Positions 1 to 9,409 of a stretch of 64,000 nt of DNA are shown one piece after another. The notes below the pieces were generated by a model. That model saw only the letters and a program-made list of their open reading frames with translations. It was not told where the DNA came from and searched no databases. The stretch spans positions 1-64,000 of the forward strand of contig NZ_WIVE01000005.1 of NCBI RefSeq assembly GCF_009601025.1, in the 5' to 3' direction. The position numbers and the translations under genes were made by a program. This DNA is from Roseospira navarrensis (GTDB lineage Bacteria > Pseudomonadota > Alphaproteobacteria > Rhodospirillales > Rhodospirillaceae). How positions within the stretch are numbered: position 1 is the stretch's first letter; each line of letters opens with the position of its first letter.

Positions 1-550
1 TCGAATTCATTGTCAGCGACGACCATGCCGGCCTGCGGGCGGCGCGCCGGGCCGTCCTGTCCGGCGCCACATGGCAGCGCTGCCAGTTCCACCTGGCCCA
101 GAACGCCATCCACCACGCCCCGAAGCTCGCCATCCGCAAGCGCATCGGCGAGGAACTGCGTGCCATCTGGAACGCCAGGGACCTGCAGGCCGCCGAGGCC
201 GAGCTGGCCGCCCTGGCCGAGAGCTACCGCAAGACCGCCCCGAAGCTCGCCGAGTGGCTGGAGGCGAACGTCCCCGAAGGCCTCGCCGTCTTCTCCCTGC
301 CGAAGGCTCATCGTCGCCGCATGCGGACATCGAACCCGATCGAGCGGGCCGTTCAGCAGGAGATCAAACGCCGGACCAAGAAGGTCCGCGTCTTCCCCAA
401 CGAGGCCTCGCTGCTGCGCCTCGTCACCGCCGTCCTCGCCGAGATCGACGAGGACTGGGCCACCACCGACCGCGTCTACATCAACATGGAAAACCGGGAT
501 GACTGAAGCGCCTCAGACCGAATTTCCATCCCTCAGGTTGCTCAATCCCC
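1..550 (+). mobile_element. IS256-family insertion sequence, right-hand end only
   Basis: The window opens inside an insertion sequence. It carries the 3' part of a mutator/IS256-type transposase gene and a short terminal stretch. Read from the hydrogenase side, homology to hupS breaks off around 547–551 and the sequence continues as GGGATTGAGCAACC, the probable right terminal inverted repeat. The left end and any target duplication lie outside the window, so element length and completeness cannot be judged. Confidence 0.85.
3..506 (+). CDS. IS256-family (mutator type) transposase, C-terminal part
   Basis: This is a DDE transposase that would catalyse cut-and-paste or copy-out transposition of its own element. 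The open frame runs from the window edge to TGA at 504–506 and gives about 167 residues, against roughly 400 in the family, so the N-terminal half is off-window. Visible family hallmarks are the SDDHAGL block holding the second catalytic Asp, the CQFHLAQNA segment, and the C-terminal RTSNPIER motif holding the catalytic Glu, followed by RRTKKVRVFPNEAS. The gene points into the disrupted hupS. No frameshift is seen in the visible part, so the element could be active. Confidence 0.9.
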   Translation, partial: EFIVSDDHAGLRAARRAVLSGATWQRCQFHLAQNAIHHAPKLAIRKRIGEELRAIWNARDLQAAEAELAALAESYRKTAPKLAEWLEANVPEGLAVFSLPKAHRRRMRTSNPIERAVQQEIKRRTKKVRVFPNEASLLRLVTAVLAEIDEDWATTDRVYINMENRDD

Positions 551-838
551 CGCCATGATGGTGTCGTCGTAGTCCAGCGAGATCATCGACAGCACCACGT
601 CCTTCACCAGCGGATGCGCCGAGCGGATGAAACTTTCCGTGCAGCAGGTGCATTCCAGGCCGTGCAGCCACACCACCGGGATTCGCGGCTGCGTCTCCAG
701 CGCCTGGGCGATGCGCGGCGCCCAGGCCGCGCCCAGGCCCAGGGCGGCCGACGTGAGGCCGCAGAACTTCAGAAAGCTGCGCCGGGAAATGCCCTGGCGG
801 CGCATCACATCGTAGAAAGTTTCGGTTCGCGATGACAT
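542..838 (-). pseudogene. hupS: [NiFe] uptake hydrogenase small subunit, truncated by IS insertion
   Basis: This is the N-terminal fragment of the small, electron-transferring subunit of a membrane-bound group 1 uptake hydrogenase. It starts at ATG 838 behind a GGGGGAG ribosome-binding site. It has a twin-arginine signal (RRSFLKF at residues 19–25) and then the conserved LECTCCTES segment (61–69), whose cysteines bind the proximal [4Fe-4S] cluster. Homology stops after [10 protein letters not shown]; three codons later a stop arises inside the insertion sequence. Only 98 codons remain of the roughly 360 usual in the family. The remainder of hupS and hupL presumably lies beyond the left edge. 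Any product would lack the medial and distal clusters and could not form a working enzyme. Confidence 0.88.
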
Positions 839-1067
839 GGCGTCTCCCCCTGTGCGTGGCCACGCGGCGCCGGTGGCCGGGGCGCGGGCGGGCGGTGCCT
901 CACCTGCGGGCCGACCCCGGGAGTCGGCCCGTCCCCGGCGGCCCCGGCGAGCCGTCCACGGATCTGTCCGGATCCGAGGGGTCGCCGACAAACCCCTGTT
1001 TTTGTTTGCTTTCTCTGGACCGGCGCGAAAGAAACATGCGCAGAAACGGTCCGTCTGAGCAATTTGA

Positions 1068-1081
1068 TTGACAATCATCAA
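1068..1081. promoter_or_regulatory. FNR/FixK-type binding site between hupS and hupK
   Basis: TTGACAATCATCAA matches the FNR/FixK consensus TTGAT-N4-ATCAA at nine of ten defined positions. It lies in the 400-bp divergent region, 230 bp upstream of hupS and 164 bp upstream of hupK, within a locally AT-rich patch. In other alphaproteobacteria hup and hyp genes are induced in low oxygen through FnrL or FixK, so the site is well placed to drive one or both transcription units. Start sites were not determined. Confidence 0.55.
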
Positions 1082-1244
1082 GGGGTCCGAGAAAACCACA
1101 AGGGAGATGAGGACGGCAAGCCCATTGTGGAGCCGGTCCGAAAATTTGCAGCATGGCGGGTAAGGCCACACTGAAAACGGGTTCGTCCGGTGGAACGACG
1201 CGGCGCGAAATCCGCGTGTGCGGTGCAACAGAACAGGCGGCATC

Positions 1245-2474
1245 ATGTCTCATTGTCCTCCCGTCCGGACCGACCCCACACCGCCGCTTCGCGCGCGGGC
1301 CGATGGGACGCTCGGGCTGTGCCTGGAGGTGGAGGGGGGCCGTGTCGCCCGCGTGCGCGTCTCGCCCTCGGTGCGGACCGGCGTGACCGCCGCCCTGATC
1401 GGCCGCCGGGCCGAGGCCGCGGTGCCCGCCGTCCGCCGGCTGTTCGCCCTGTGCGGCCGGGCCCACACCGTGGCCGCTCTGCGCGCCGCCGAGGCCGCGC
1501 GCGGTCGGCCCGCGCCGCCCGCCGTCGAGGCCGCGCGCGACAGGCTGGTGACGGTCGAGGCGCTGGATCACGCCGCCCTGGCCCTGCTGCTCGACGGGCC
1601 GGTGGCGATGGGGGTGCCTCCCGATGTGCCGGCGCTCAAGGCGATCCGCGCGGCCCTCGCGGCGGTGGCGGACCGGGCGGCCCGTCCGGGCTGGGACGCC
1701 GTCGGCGGCGACGCGGCAGACCCGGCGGCGGGTCCCTCGCCCGATGACTTTCGCGCGGCGATCCGGGCGGCCTCCGCCCGCCTGCGCGCCGCGCTGCCGG
1801 GTGGCGCCGGCCCGCCGAGCGATCCGGATCATCTGCGGCGACGGGTGGCGGGCGATCCGGCGCCGCTGGCCCGGACACTGGCGCTTGCCCTGGCCGACCC
1901 CTGGCCCGGCGCGGTTCCGGACCCGCCCCGGCTGCTGACGGGCTGGTCCCTGGCGGCCCTGGCGGAGGCGCTGGCGGGGCCGGAGGCGGACGCCTTCGTC
2001 CTGCGCCCCACCTGGCGGGGCGCGCCGGCGGAGACCGGGCCGCTGGCCCGCGCCGCCGGCCATCCCCTGATCGCGGCCGTATGGGCCGAAGCCGGGCCGG
2101 TCGCGGCCCGTCTGGTGGCGCGATGGCGCGACCTTGCCGCCACGCTTGACAGGCTGGACAAAGCGCCGTGCCATGAGGACGGGAGCGCCGCCCTCGCCGC
2201 GACGGACTCGCGGGGCGCGGGGGTGGCGGCCGTGGAGACGGCGCGGGGTCTGCTCGTCCATCGGCTGGTGGAGCGTTGCGGGCGCATCGTGGACTGGCGC
2301 GTGCTGGCGCCGACGGAATGGACGGTCCACCCGGACGGGGCTCTGTCGGCCGCCCTCACGGGTGGGGATGCGACCGACCGGGTCGCGCTGGACCGCCGCG
2401 CGCGACGACTGGTCGCGGCCATGGACCCGTGCGTGGCCTGTGACATCCGCATCGAGGAGACAGCCCGTGCATGA
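1245..2474 (+). CDS. hupK: Hydrogenase expression/formation protein HupK-like
   Basis: This is a catalytically inactive relative of the [NiFe]-hydrogenase large subunit, of the HupK type, thought to act as a scaffold during assembly of the Fe(CN)2CO centre. At 409 residues it is within range for HupK. The N-terminal [16 protein letters not shown] resembles the start of large subunits. The C-terminal [12 protein letters not shown] mimics the large-subunit DPCxxC nickel ligand motif, but lacks the usual His after it and a cleavable tail. ATG 1245 was preferred because GGCGG lies just upstream and the homology begins there; an in-frame ATG at 1218 is possible. The stop overlaps hypA by 8 bp, making it the first gene of the hyp operon. 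Confidence 0.8.
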   Translation: MSHCPPVRTDPTPPLRARADGTLGLCLEVEGGRVARVRVSPSVRTGVTAALIGRRAEAAVPAVRRLFALCGRAHTVAALRAAEAARGRPAPPAVEAARDRLVTVEALDHAALALLLDGPVAMGVPPDVPALKAIRAALAAVADRAARPGWDAVGGDAADPAAGPSPDDFRAAIRAASARLRAALPGGAGPPSDPDHLRRRVAGDPAPLARTLALALADPWPGAVPDPPRLLTGWSLAALAEALAGPEADAFVLRPTWRGAPAETGPLARAAGHPLIAAVWAEAGPVAARLVARWRDLAATLDRLDKAPCHEDGSAALAATDSRGAGVAAVETARGLLVHRLVERCGRIVDWRVLAPTEWTVHPDGALSAALTGGDATDRVALDRRARRLVAAMDPCVACDIRIEETARA

Positions 2475-2807
2475 GATGTCCCTGACCGAGAGTATTCTGC
2501 GCATCCTGGAGACGGAGGCCGGTCGGCAGGGCTTTTCGCGCGTGCTGGAGGTGCGCCTTGAGGTCGGCGCGCTGTCCCACGCCGACCCGGACGCGCTGCG
2601 CTTCTGCTTCGATGCGGTCACGCGCGGCTCGCTGGCCGAAGGCGCGCGGCTGGACATCCTGCGCCTGCCCGGCACCGGCTGGTGCCTGCCGTGCGGGGCC
2701 GAAATCGCCGTCGCGCGCCGGTTCGACCCGTGCCCCCGGTGCGGCGGGCATCAGATCCAGGTGACGGCGGGGGACGAACTGCGGATCAAGGACCTGGAGG
2801 TGGCGTG

Positions 2808-2808
<1 letters not shown>
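2467..2808 (+). CDS. hypA: Hydrogenase nickel-insertion protein HypA
   Basis: HypA delivers Ni2+ to the hydrogenase large-subunit precursor together with HypB. The 113-residue product is full length for the family. It begins (M)HEMSL, whose His2 is the conserved nickel ligand, and carries the structural zinc site in two Cys pairs, CLPC near residue 76 and CPRC near residue 92. The invariant His directly after the initiator shows that GTG at 2467 is the start, rather than the ATG three codons later. The gene overlaps hupK by 8 bp and shares one base with hypB, implying translational coupling. Confidence 0.93.
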
Positions 2809-3664
<856 letters not shown>

Positions 3665-3668
<4 letters not shown>

Positions 3669-4819
3669 CGGCGGCGGCGGTCCGGTCCGACGAGTCCCTG
3701 GCCTGGGCCGGATCGGTCTCGGGCGCGCCGCCCCTGCCGGTGGCGGGCCTGGGGGCGTACCTGAAGGCCGCCGTGGCGGTGATGGCGGACGGTCGGGCGT
3801 GTCTCTCGCAGCCCACCGGCGATCTGGGCGACGTGGACACACGCCGCGCCTATGATGGGGTGGTGGCGGACATGCTGGCCCGGCTGGCCCGGCTGAACGG
3901 ACCGCCCCGCGTGATCGCCCACGACCTGCACCCGGATTTCCACTCCACCCAGGCCGCGCGCGCCTTGGCCGAGGCGACCGGGGCCGAGGCGCTGCCCGTG
4001 CAGCACCATCACGCCCACATCGCCGCCGTTGCGGCCGAACACGGCCACACCGGGCCGCTGCTCGGGCTGGCGCTGGACGGCTTCGGGCTCGGGCCGGGGC
4101 CGGGGTCGGAGGCCGAGTCCTGGGGCGGGGAGCTGCTGCTGGTGCAGGGCGCGGGGTTTGCGCGCCTCGGCCACCTGCGCCGCCTGCGCCAGCCGGGCGG
4201 GGACGTGGCGGCGCGCGAGCCCTGGCGCATGGCGGCGGCGGCGCTGTTCGCGCTCGGGCGGGCCGAGACGATCCCGGCGCGCTTCGCGGGCCGGCCGCAT
4301 GCCGCCATGATCGGGCAGATCCTGGATCGGGGCCTGAACAGCCCGGAAACCAGCTCGGCCGGGCGTCTGTTCGATGCCGCCTGCGGGCTGCTGGGCGTGC
4401 ATCCCGTGGCGGACTTCGAGGGGCAGGCGCCCATGGCGCTGGAAGCCATGGTCACCGCGCCCCGCGTGCTGCAGGATGGCTATGTCATCAACGGGGACGG
4501 CGTGCTCGACGCGCTGCCGCTGCTGGAGGCCCTGAGCGCGCCGGGTCTGACGCCCGAGGCCGGGGCCGATCTGTTCCACGGCACGCTGGCGGCGGCGCTG
4601 GTGGACTGGGCCGCCGTCGCCGCCGAGGCCACCGGGTTGCGCACCGTGGGCCTGTCCGGCGGCTGCTTCTTCAACCGCGTGCTGACCCGGCTGGTGTCGC
4701 AGGGCCTGAGCGACCGCGGCCTGACCGTGCTGACGCATCGCGCCGTGTCGCCCGGCGATCCCGGCCTGAGCCTGGGTCAGGCCTGGATCGCGGCCCATCA
4801 CGCCGCCCTCTCCGGCTGA
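3665..4819 (+). CDS. hypF: Short HypF: Kae1-like carbamoyltransferase domain only
   Basis: HypF makes the thiocarbamate on HypE that becomes the active-site cyanide ligands. Full-length HypF is about 750 residues: acylphosphatase, two zinc fingers, a YrdC-like domain and a Kae1-like domain. This 384-residue protein contains only the last, seen in [16 protein letters not shown] (metal-binding His), LALDGFGLG, the SAGRLFDA segment and LSGGCFFNR. No acylphosphatase, zinc-finger or YrdC sequence precedes it, because the gene begins in an ATGA overlap with hypB. A comparable short HypF1 has been described in Ralstonia eutropha. It may be functional alone, or a complete HypF may exist elsewhere in the genome. 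Confidence 0.88.
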
Positions 4820-4835
4820 CAGGGAGCCGCCGACC

Positions 4836-5093
4836 ATGTGCCTCGCCGTGCCCGCCCGGGTCACCGACCTGCTGCCCGACGCCATGGCCCGCGTGGATGT
4901 GGGCGGCATCGGCAAGACCGTGTCCGTCGCCCTGGTCGAGGATCTGGCCGTCGGGGATTACGTGATCCTGCATGTGGGCCACGCGCTCGCCCGCCTGGAC
5001 CCGGAGGAGGCCGAAAAGACCCTCGCCCTGATCCAGGAGATGGCCGACCTGGGCGCGGAAGAGGCGGCGGCAGGGGAGCCCGGTGCGTCATGA
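4836..5093 (+). CDS. hypC: Hydrogenase maturation chaperone HypC
   Basis: HypC is the small chaperone that carries the Fe(CN)2CO unit with HypD and docks on the large-subunit precursor. The 85-residue protein starts MCLAVPARV, whose Cys2 is the essential iron-binding residue, and has the OB-fold-like pattern GIGKTVSVALVEDLAVGDYVILHVG typical of the family, split here by no gap. An AGGGAG ribosome-binding site precedes ATG 4836, 16 bp after the hypF stop. The stop overlaps the hypD start as ATGA, consistent with production of the two partners in equal amounts. Confidence 0.95.
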   Translation: MCLAVPARVTDLLPDAMARVDVGGIGKTVSVALVEDLAVGDYVILHVGHALARLDPEEAEKTLALIQEMADLGAEEAAAGEPGAS

Positions 5094-6235
5094 AGTACCT
5101 GGACGACTATCGCGATCCGGCCCTGGCCCGGGGGCTGGCCCGCGCCATCGCCGCCGAAGTCCGCCCGGACCGGACCTACCGCCTGATGGAGTTCTGCGGC
5201 GGCCACACCCACGCCATCGTCAATCAGGGCCTCGCCCACCTGCTGCCGGATGCGGTGCGCCTGATCCACGGCCCCGGCTGCCCGGTGTGCGTGCTGCCGG
5301 TGGGGCGGCTCGACATGGCGCTGGCGCTGGTGCGGGATCATCCGGAGGTGATCCTCTGCACCTACGGCGACATGATGCGCGTGCCCGCCAGCGGCGGCGA
5401 GACCCTGCAAAAGGCCCGCGCGGCCGGGGCCGACGTGCGCATGGTCTATTCGACCCTCGACGCGCTCGCGCTGGCGCGCGCCCATCCCGACCGGCCGGTG
5501 GTGTTCCTGGCCATCGGGTTCGAGACCACCACGCCCCCCACGGCCCTGCTTCTGACCCAGGCGCGGGATGCCGGGCTGCCGAACCTGTCGGTCTTCTGCA
5601 ACCACGTGCTGACGCCGCCGGCAATCGGCGCGATCCTGGGCGGAGCGGGCGAAGCGAAGCCGCTGGACGGCATCATCGGCCCGGCGCATGTCTCCACCGT
5701 GATCGGCAGCGAGGCCTATCGCGCGGGGGCGGCCCGCTTCGGCGTCCCGGTCGTCATCGCCGGGTTCGAGCCCCTGGACATTCTGCGCGCCGTGCTGATG
5801 CTGATCCGCCAGATCAACGACGGCCGGGCCGAGGTGGAAACCGAGTACACCCGCGCCGTCCGGCCCGACGGCAATCCGAAGGCCCGCGCATTGATGGAAG
5901 AGGTCTTTATCCTGCGCGCCTCTTTCGAGTGGCGCGGGCTGGGGGCGCTGCCGGACTCGGCGCTGGCCATCCGGGATGACTTCGCCGCCTGGGACGCCGA
6001 GCGCCGCTTCGCCATGCCGCCGCTGACCGGGCGCGAGAATCCGGCCTGCGAATGCGGGTCCGTGCTGATGGGCGCGCTCGACCCGCGCGACTGCCGCTTG
6101 TTCGGACGCGGCTGCACGCCGGAGCGGCCGCAGGGTGCGTGCATGGTCTCGGCCGAGGGCGCCTGCGCCGCCGCCTGGACGCAGGGGCCGTCCCCGTCCC
6201 ATGCTCATGCGGCCCGCTCGCGCGAGGACGCCTGA
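5090..6235 (+). CDS. hypD: Hydrogenase maturation iron-sulfur protein HypD
   Basis: HypD is the scaffold on which the Fe(CN)2CO moiety is assembled with HypC and HypE. The 381-residue sequence is the usual length and shows all three hallmarks: MEFCGGHTHAI near residue 25–35, HGPGCPVCVLP with the CxxC thiol pair near 60–70, and the C-terminal cysteine set (ACECG, CRLFGRGCTPERPQGACMVS) that holds the [4Fe-4S] cluster. The conserved GFETTTPPTA loop is also present. It starts in a 4-bp overlap with hypC and ends one base before the hypE start. Confidence 0.96.
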   Translation: MKYLDDYRDPALARGLARAIAAEVRPDRTYRLMEFCGGHTHAIVNQGLAHLLPDAVRLIHGPGCPVCVLPVGRLDMALALVRDHPEVILCTYGDMMRVPASGGETLQKARAAGADVRMVYSTLDALALARAHPDRPVVFLAIGFETTTPPTALLLTQARDAGLPNLSVFCNHVLTPPAIGAILGGAGEAKPLDGIIGPAHVSTVIGSEAYRAGAARFGVPVVIAGFEPLDILRAVLMLIRQINDGRAEVETEYTRAVRPDGNPKARALMEEVFILRASFEWRGLGALPDSALAIRDDFAAWDAERRFAMPPLTGRENPACECGSVLMGALDPRDCRLFGRGCTPERPQGACMVSAEGACAAAWTQGPSPSHAHAARSREDA

Positions 6236-6236
6236 C

Positions 6237-7280
6237 ATGCCGATCCGTCCCTTTCCGCCCCTGGACCTGACCCACGGCCGCGTCGAGATGGCCCACGGCG
6301 CGGGTGGCCGCGCCATGGCGCACCTCATTCAACAGGTGTTCGTGACGGCTCTCGGTGGCGAGGCCCTGGCGGCCGGCGACGACTTCGCCCGGGTGACCGT
6401 GCCGCCGGGCCGGCTGGTGATGAGCACGGACGGCCACGTCGTTACGCCCCGGGTGTTTCCGGGCGGTGATATCGGGTCGCTGGCCGTCCACGGCACGGTC
6501 AACGACGTCGCCATGTCGGGCGCCCGGGTGCTCCATCTGACCGCCGGGTTCATCGTCGAGGAGGGATTTCCGCTGGCCGAACTGGTCGCCATCGCGGAGA
6601 GCATGGGCCGGGCCGCGCGCGAGGCCGGCGTGGGGATCGTCGCCGGCGATACCAAGGTGGTGGAGCGCGGCGGCTGCGACGGCGTGTTCATCACCACCGC
6701 CGGGGTCGGCGTGCTGACCGACGACCGCCTGGACATCGCGGGCGACCTTGCCCGGCCGGGGGATGTGCTGCTGCTCAGCGGCACCGTCGGCGACCACGGC
6801 ATCGCCATCCTGTCCAAGCGGGAGGGGCTGGCGTTCGAGACCCCCATCCTCTCGGACAGTGCGGCCCTGAACGGGCTGGTGGCGGCCATGGTGGCGGCGG
6901 TGCCCGAGATCCGCGTGTTGCGCGACCCGACCCGGGGCGGCGTGGCCGCGACCCTGAACGAGATCGCCGACCAGTCCGGCGTCGGGATGCTGGTGCGAGA
7001 GGCGGCGGTGCCCGTGCGCCCGGCGGTGCGGGGGGCGTGCGAGCTGCTGGGGCTCGATCCGCTGACCGTGGCCAACGAGGGCAAGCTGATCGCCATCTGT
7101 CCGCCCGACCGCGCCGAGGCGCTGCTGACGGTCATGCAGGCCCACCCCCTGGGCCGGGACGCCGCCATCATCGGCGCGGTGCTGGCGGATCCGGACCGCG
7201 TGGTGCAGCTTGAGACCGCGTTGGGCGGCCGCCGCGTCATCGACTGGCTGGCCGGCGAGCAGTTGCCCCGGATCTGTTGA
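6237..7280 (+). CDS. hypE: Hydrogenase maturation protein HypE (carbamoyl dehydratase)
   Basis: HypE converts the carbamoyl group placed on its C-terminal cysteine by HypF to a thiocyanate, the source of the active-site cyanides. The 347-residue protein belongs to the PurM/ThiL-like ATPase superfamily. It shows MAHGAGGRAM near the N-terminus, GGDIGSLAVHGTVNDVAMSGA, DPTRGGVAATLNEIA, and ends exactly in PRIC, the invariant tail with the reactive cysteine. It is the last gene of the hup/hyp operon; a 37-bp convergent gap separates it from the next, oppositely oriented gene. Confidence 0.96.
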   Translation: MPIRPFPPLDLTHGRVEMAHGAGGRAMAHLIQQVFVTALGGEALAAGDDFARVTVPPGRLVMSTDGHVVTPRVFPGGDIGSLAVHGTVNDVAMSGARVLHLTAGFIVEEGFPLAELVAIAESMGRAAREAGVGIVAGDTKVVERGGCDGVFITTAGVGVLTDDRLDIAGDLARPGDVLLLSGTVGDHGIAILSKREGLAFETPILSDSAALNGLVAAMVAAVPEIRVLRDPTRGGVAATLNEIADQSGVGMLVREAAVPVRPAVRGACELLGLDPLTVANEGKLIAICPPDRAEALLTVMQAHPLGRDAAIIGAVLADPDRVVQLETALGGRRVIDWLAGEQLPRIC

Positions 7281-7317
7281 GGCCGGGAGGCGGTTCGAGA
7301 CGCCCCCGGACTCCCAG

Positions 7318-7749
7318 CTACTGCGCGCCGATCACGTGGTACATGTCGCGCAAGAGCAACCAGGACCCGTCCACCTGCACCCAGACATGCATGTAGCGGC
7401 CGTTGATCGTCTGCGCGCCGATATCGACCAGGGTTTCGCCGATCTCCATGGCCGCAGCCGGACCCAGTTGCCTGATTTCGAGGATGTTGAACCTTAGATT
7501 GCTGGCGCCCGCCCGAAAGGCCACGTCGTAGTGCGCGGCGATCGCCTCCCGCCCCTGGATCGGCTGGGCACGGGGCGGCAGCAGGACGCCGTCCTCGGTG
7601 TAGACGGTCGCAAGTGCGGCGGCATCGGCGGCGTTGTAGGCCGCGGCCAGCCGCTCCATTTGCTGCAAGATGGGGTTGTCCTGCGCAGCGGCAGGCCAGG
7701 ACACGAGCAGAAGGACGGCAATCCAGGCGGTGAATCGCAGCGGAGCCAT
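7318..7749 (-). CDS. Exported SnoaL/DUF4440-like protein
   Basis: This 143-residue protein has a clear Sec signal peptide (residues 1–22, cleavage after AAAQ) and a single NTF2-like alpha+beta cone fold. The fold is suggested by the family pattern LAAAYNAADAAALATVYTED, then PIQGREAIAAHY and the closing WVQVDGSWLLLRD. Such proteins include ketosteroid-isomerase-like enzymes and ligand-binding proteins, and the substrate cannot be inferred. It has a good GGGAGA ribosome-binding site. It may be the last gene of a minus-strand group with the membrane protein and DUF6152 protein upstream. Confidence 0.72.
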   Translation of the reverse strand: MAPLRFTAWIAVLLLVSWPAAAQDNPILQQMERLAAAYNAADAAALATVYTEDGVLLPPRAQPIQGREAIAAHYDVAFRAGASNLRFNILEIRQLGPAAAMEIGETLVDIGAQTINGRYMHVWVQVDGSWLLLRDMYHVIGAQ

Positions 7750-7822
7750 GACGGTTCTCTCCCTGATTGGATCGGGAACGAAACTGTGCCCGCCGACACG
7801 GGGCCTGGCAAGGCGGCCGGTC

Positions 7823-8287
7823 CTACACCATCGTGAACGCGATCAGGCGGCCGAGGACGAGGGCGGAGAGCCAGCACAGGAGGGAGATCACGGCAACGGC
7901 GCGACCCCGGGCGGGCGACAGCGCCGCCACGCCGCCACGAAGGGTGGCCCACAGGGCCGCCATCGCGCCGGCCAGGACCAGCGCCATCTTGGACAGGAAC
8001 ACGGGGTTCGCGGCATAGTCGGCCGGTCCGGCCAGGAACAGCAGGGCGCCGCAGCCCGCCGCCAGCGCCAAGCCGGTGGCCGCGACAGGCACCAGAACGC
8101 ACGCCAGTCCGTCCAGCGGCTGGCGTTTCCAGACACCGAGCAGGCGCAGATCCAGGGGCACGATGGCCCCGACCAGCAGGGCGACGCCCAGGATATGCCC
8201 GGCGTTCACGCCCGCGTAGCCCCAGCGCGAGACCCGCATCCAGGCGGCCGGATCGGTGGCGGCGAGCGCCGCCCACAGGTCGGCCAT
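7823..8287 (-). CDS. Small integral membrane protein, four predicted TM helices
   Basis: The 154-residue hydrophobic protein has about four membrane segments (roughly 25–47, 62–82, 97–117 and 128–150), with a conserved-looking GYAGVNAGHILGVALLVG in the first. Proteins of this type are commonly annotated as DUF2214- or DUF6644-like; I am not certain of the family. It starts 10 bp after the stop of the DUF6152 protein gene, so the two are almost certainly co-transcribed and may act together in the envelope. No catalytic motif is visible. Confidence 0.65.
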   Translation of the reverse strand: MADLWAALAATDPAAWMRVSRWGYAGVNAGHILGVALLVGAIVPLDLRLLGVWKRQPLDGLACVLVPVAATGLALAAGCGALLFLAGPADYAANPVFLSKMALVLAGAMAALWATLRGGVAALSPARGRAVAVISLLCWLSALVLGRLIAFTMV

Positions 8288-8296
8288 CGTGTGGCG

Positions 8297-8665
8297 TCAA
8301 CTGCGGCCTGGATAGAGTTCGTAAAGCCGCTCCCCGATCCGGATTCGCTCGGCCTTGAGCAGGCGGTCTTCCAGGTCCGCCGAGGGCTCGCCGATGAACG
8401 TGGCTTCCACGCCGGGGGCCAGATCGCCGTCCTTGAGCCCAGCCCGATCGTTGCGCCAGGGCTGGCCGACCTCGACCGTCCAGGTCTCGGCATCGGCCTG
8501 CACGGTCAGCACGCCGTGCGGGTTCCCCAGCTTGGCGTCCTGGATGATCCCCGTCAGCTCGATATTGTTGCCGGAGGTCCAGCGCCAGCCGTGATGAGCG
8601 GCGGCCGGCAACACCAGACCGAGCACGAGGGCCCCGGTCCACAGGGCGGCAAGGGGGGAACGCAT
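8297..8665 (-). CDS. Exported DUF6152-like protein
   Basis: The 122-residue product has a signal peptide ending AAAHHG and a small beta-rich domain with the pattern NNIELTGIIQDAKLGNPHG, then WTVEVGQPW. This resembles the DUF6152 family of periplasmic proteins of unknown function. ATG 8665 is supported by a GGAGGAGG ribosome-binding site; an upstream in-frame start would ignore it. It is the upstream partner of the four-TM protein. The pair could be metal- or copper-related, since a DUF411 protein precedes it, but that is only inferred. Confidence 0.68.
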   Translation of the reverse strand: MRSPLAALWTGALVLGLVLPAAAHHGWRWTSGNNIELTGIIQDAKLGNPHGVLTVQADAETWTVEVGQPWRNDRAGLKDGDLAPGVEATFIGEPSADLEDRLLKAERIRIGERLYELYPGRS

Positions 8666-8795
8666 GGCTCTGCCTCCTCCTTCGGGATCCACCGGCCTTG
8701 GTCAGACCGCGCGCCGACCCGGTGTCGCGCGCCGGGTCAGACGTGGGGACGGTCCGGGCGCGCAACAAGCGGGCGTTGGAGGAAAGGCCGGGCCG

Positions 8796-9269
8796 TCAGT
8801 GCCGCGCGTAGACCGAGGTGCTGCCGTCGCGCTGCACCAGCAGGGTCTCGAACGGCGCGCCTTCGTAGCCCGGCACGTCCATCCCCGGCGAGGACGGCGG
8901 CATGCCCGGCACCGAAAGGCCGACCGCCTGCGGTTTCTCTTCAAGCAGGCGGCGGACGTCCTCGGCCGGGACGTGGCCTTCGATCACGTAGCCGTCCACC
9001 ACGGCGGTATGACAGGACGCCGCGTCGTCCGGGATGCCGGCCAGGGCCTTCATGCCGTACAGATCCTCGGTGTCCGTCTCGGTCACGGCAAAGCCGTTGT
9101 CCCGCATGTAGTCGGCCCAGACCACGCAGCAGCCGCAGGAGGGGGACTTGTAGACCTCGATGGCGGGCGCGGCGGACTCGGCGTGGGCCGCCAGCGGGGC
9201 GATCAGCAGGCCGGCGGCCAGGGCGAGGGCGGTCCGGCGCGGGCGGGGCAGGGGCATGGACAGGGGCAT
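8796..9269 (-). CDS. Exported DUF411 metal-binding protein
   Basis: The 157-residue protein belongs to DUF411, periplasmic proteins often encoded with copper-resistance genes. A signal peptide (1–30) is followed by IEVYKSPSCGCCVVWADYM, with Cys45, Cys47 and Cys48 forming the thioredoxin-like metal site. The downstream SCHTAVVDGYVIEGHVP is also conserved in the family. The start is uncertain between Met1 and Met5; the first has a weak GGAGA about 11 bases upstream. It is followed on the same strand by the DUF6152 and membrane proteins, possibly as a small metal-homeostasis group. Confidence 0.8.
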   Translation of the reverse strand: MPLSMPLPRPRRTALALAAGLLIAPLAAHAESAAPAIEVYKSPSCGCCVVWADYMRDNGFAVTETDTEDLYGMKALAGIPDDAASCHTAVVDGYVIEGHVPAEDVRRLLEEKPQAVGLSVPGMPPSSPGMDVPGYEGAPFETLLVQRDGSTSVYARH

Positions 9270-9409
9270 GCGTGTGCGTCTCCGTTGAGGATGCGATGGG
9301 TCGGTCCGCCGTCCCCCGGTCGGCGCGGACCCGATGCGATGCCCCATCCCAACGCGCCGGTCCCGCGCCGTCAACGCTTCGCGGCGTAGGGTTTTCCGGG
9401 GGCGGGGCA

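Noticed and set aside
900-2675. Long minus-strand frame across the hupS–hupK region
   Set aside because: It overlaps the divergent promoter region, hupK and hypA in antisense, and encodes Arg-rich noise.
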